Of a DNA stretch of 19,972 nt, positions 18,416-19,972 are shown in pieces. This stretch comes from Scenedesmus sp. ARA3 (Eukaryota > Chlorophyta > Chlorophyceae > Sphaeropleales > Scenedesmaceae): NCBI GenBank assembly GCA_004335835.1, contig RWJK01001629.1, positions 25,270 through 45,241 on the forward strand, written 5' to 3'. Under the pieces are notes generated by a model. The model saw nothing but the letters and a program-made list of their open reading frames with translations. It made no database searches and had not been told where the DNA came from. The position numbers and the translations under genes are program-made. Within the stretch, counting starts at the first letter, position 1, and each line of letters starts with the position of its first letter.

Positions 18416-18420
18416 AGCAT
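18412..18420 (-). promoter_or_regulatory. Minimal two-codon upstream ORF overlapping the zinc-finger start
   Basis: On the minus strand ATG-CTA-TGA (18420-18412) precedes the first in-frame start, and its stop codon overlaps that start as ATGA (ATG at 18415). It is the first ATG downstream of the TATA-like element. Ribosomes initiating there would terminate at once and might re-initiate at 18415 or at the stronger-context ATG 18361. Confidence 0.5.
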
Positions 18421-18536
18421 TTGTGGCAGATTGATGATCGAAGCGCTGCGAGTCAGTGCAATGTACAGGCCTTCGCAGCTGAGCTAGACGGAACTCTTTT
18501 GACGCAGGAACAGAAGGCACATTGCTGAGATTAAGC

Positions 18537-18546
18537 TATATTTAAA
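18537..18546 (-). promoter_or_regulatory. TATA-like element upstream of zinc-finger gene
   Basis: The minus strand reads TTTAAATATA about 120-130 nt before ATG 18415. A start site 25-30 nt downstream, near 18510, would leave a 5' UTR of about 95 nt. This rests on sequence and position only. The nearby TTAATCTCAG could instead be a 3' splice site with a further upstream exon. Confidence 0.35.
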
Positions 18547-19560
18547 CTCTATCATTCACTGTGTGCACGCTGCCTGTTGTCGGCAAGACTGCCAGGAGTT
18601 GCTGCAGGAGGGGCCATGTGAGAGGGCGCCCTACCACGTGCCCTTTCGAGTACTCTGTCACATCGAGCACTACAGTCGCACTCCGCGCGTCCGGATAAAA
18701 ACAAACCACGAAATGGCAAAGTTCAGGCAGAAGGTCGAGGCGCTTAGAGTGCAAGATGCGTGCGATAATTGCACTACAGGTCCGCCAGCTGGCCCCTGCA
18801 GGGGCATGCCTCCTGCAGACAGCTCGGGCGCGCACCCCATCCGATGATCGGTGATAAAAGTGTGAAGAGTTGGCAGCAATAAACTCTGTGAAGCACAATG
18901 CAATGAATTGTGAGAAAAGGCAATCAAAACGCAATGTTGCTTCCACGGTGTGTACCGCACACGGTGCCACTGTGAGCTCAGTCAGTGACCAGGGTTAGCT
19001 GACCCCCCCTGTATCAGCAGACATTAGGCAATATTCAGCGCTTGCACCACTAAATTCTGCTGACTGCGGCAAAATTTTCAGCTGGCCTCTGAAGCTGGGT
19101 GAAAACAAGTGGATTTTCAGGTGCACACTTTCAGCATTTCTCACTGCTGAGTGTCCCTCAGGCCCCTAGGGTCAAGGCTTGACCGTCTGTCAGCAGCGTG
19201 CGAGTGCTGCGAGTGCTGCTGACCTGGCTGCTGGCCCATGGGCACAGGCAACACAGGCCTAGGGATACACAACGGCAAGCAAATCCAGCCTCTGCTGTTA
19301 CGGTTTGGAGAAAGGGACGTGCCAGAGCTGGTACGGGTTGCAGTGCACTGTACGGTACCTCTGCAAATCATGCCATCCAAGCATGCTGCATGGCATGCAC
19401 AAGAAGCAAGACTTGCAGGATGCAGCTGTGAAGAGCTTTGAGTCATTCTGGTGTCCTACTGGCTGATGGTTTGTGTTGTGCTGTCAACTGGCTGATGAGC
19501 AAGGCTGCTGCTGCTGCTGCTGCTGCTGCTTCTACTGCAACTGCTGCTGCTTCTGCTGTT
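18547..19560. other. Upstream flank of the zinc-finger gene, no clear gene
   Basis: Open frames here (18542-18970 minus, 18563-18847 plus) begin with GTG and show no domain. A plus-strand ATG frame at 19238-19441 has no recognisable motif either. TTCAGC hexamers occur three times between 19030 and 19140. A CTG tract at 19504-19531 is followed by TTTGTTGCCGCAG, which looks like a plus-strand 3' splice site. Confidence 0.4.
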
Positions 19561-19571
19561 TGTTGCCGCAG

Positions 19572-19665
19572 GTGGTGCCTGGCATCCCAGCAAGCGCTCT
19601 AACTGTTTTCTGACGGCTGCCTGCTGGTGTTCGACCTGCAACAGACCACGATGCATGCAGTAGCA
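19572..19665 (+). pseudogene. Possible WD40-like exon with a frameshift
   Basis: After the acceptor-like TTTGTTGCCGCAG (ending 19571) one frame reads GAWHPSKRSNCF (19574-19609), and the neighbouring frame continues FSDGCLLVFDLQQT (from 19606). Together they resemble one WD40 blade, where a WHP-K-NCF strand is followed by SDG-L-V-DL. The two halves lie in different frames, so either a one-base change broke the exon or this is a chance match. No other blade is visible nearby, and the frame ends at 19700. Confidence 0.25.
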
Positions 19666-19756
19666 AGCTGTAACAGCTCTGGCTGTCTGCTGCTGCTATA
19701 ACAGTGCTGCTTAACTGCGGTTGAAAACAGATGAATCATTGCTTGTAACTCGATCA

Positions 19757-19969
19757 TTCAGCGTCTTTTGCTGCTGAAACACGCCGCTGAATTATCACGC
19801 GCTTTTACTCGCGGTGAAAAATTCAGCAGCAGCGAGTGAATACTGCTGAACACCACTGAAAGGGACACGCCATTACGCGCATTCAGCATCTTAAGCAACA
19901 TTAACTGCACAGGATTCAGCACTGAATGTCGCTGAATTCACCAGCTGCCAGTGGCTGAAAGTTGCTGAA
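19757..19969. repeat. Dense array of TTCAGC / GCTGAA hexamers in both orientations
   Basis: TTCAGC occurs at 19757, 19822, 19882 and 19915; GCTGAA occurs at 19773, 19786, 19845, 19931, 19954 and 19964. That is ten copies of one motif and its complement in about 213 nt, where random sequence would give about 0.1. One pair forms a perfect ATTCAGC/GCTGAAT inverted repeat (19914-19920 and 19931-19937). Near-copies (ACTGAA, GGTGAA) fill the gaps. The array runs to the window edge. Confidence 0.8.
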
Positions 19970-19972
19970 ACA

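Noticed and set aside
18416..18520. N-terminal extension of the zinc-finger protein starting at 18520
   Set aside because: The codon at 18520 is GTG, not ATG. A TATA-like element lies about 20 nt upstream, so this is more likely 5' UTR.

Overview
This window looks like nuclear DNA of a green alga, most likely a chlorophyte of the Chlorophyceae; that placement is inference. The signs are spliced genes with GTGAGx donors and CTGCAG acceptors, a plant-type RR-TZF CCCH zinc-finger gene, a rhodanese-like protein with a chloroplast-type leader, a eukaryotic tRNA-Glu(UUC) with Pol III boxes and T-run terminator, TGTAA motifs of the kind green algae use for polyadenylation, and very heavy CAG/CTG triplet content. 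Because a CAG/CTG repeat contains no stop codon in any frame, the window is full of open frames that are not genes. I chose coding frames by splice-site phase and motif content.

Layout. (1) Positions 1-6456, minus strand: a giant low-complexity protein (poly-Gln, poly-Ala, poly-Ser) in at least four exons whose phases all agree. It runs off, or ends near, the left edge and is of unknown function. (2) 6457-8145: intergenic, between two divergently transcribed genes. (3) 8146-11365, plus strand: a five-exon gene for a 254-residue rhodanese-like protein with a plastid-type leader. Segments at its internal exon/intron borders have been tandemly duplicated, leaving partial exon copies in introns 2, 3 and 4 and in the 3' flank. 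(4) 12485-12557, minus: tRNA-Glu, with a direct-repeat array on its upstream side. (5) 12558-15504: no convincing gene. (6) 15505-18415, minus: a six-exon RR-TZF CCCH zinc-finger gene, reconstructed from four tiny exons (44, 110, 49 and 81 nt) plus a long repetitive terminal exon. (7) 18546-19972: upstream DNA, a possible broken WD40-like exon, and an unusual dense array of TTCAGC/GCTGAA hexamers at the right edge.

The genes do not look like a functional cluster; this is ordinary eukaryotic gene order. The most notable signal is the rhodanese locus. Six copies of the 3' end of exon 2 sit at a 104-nt period broken by longer spacers, and similar exon-edge duplications affect exons 3, 4 and 5. 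This resembles intron remodelling by tandem genomic duplication caught in progress. A second general pattern is that long sense-strand (CTG)n tracts lie in introns, often directly before the 3' splice site, while sense-strand (CAG)n tracts lie in exons.
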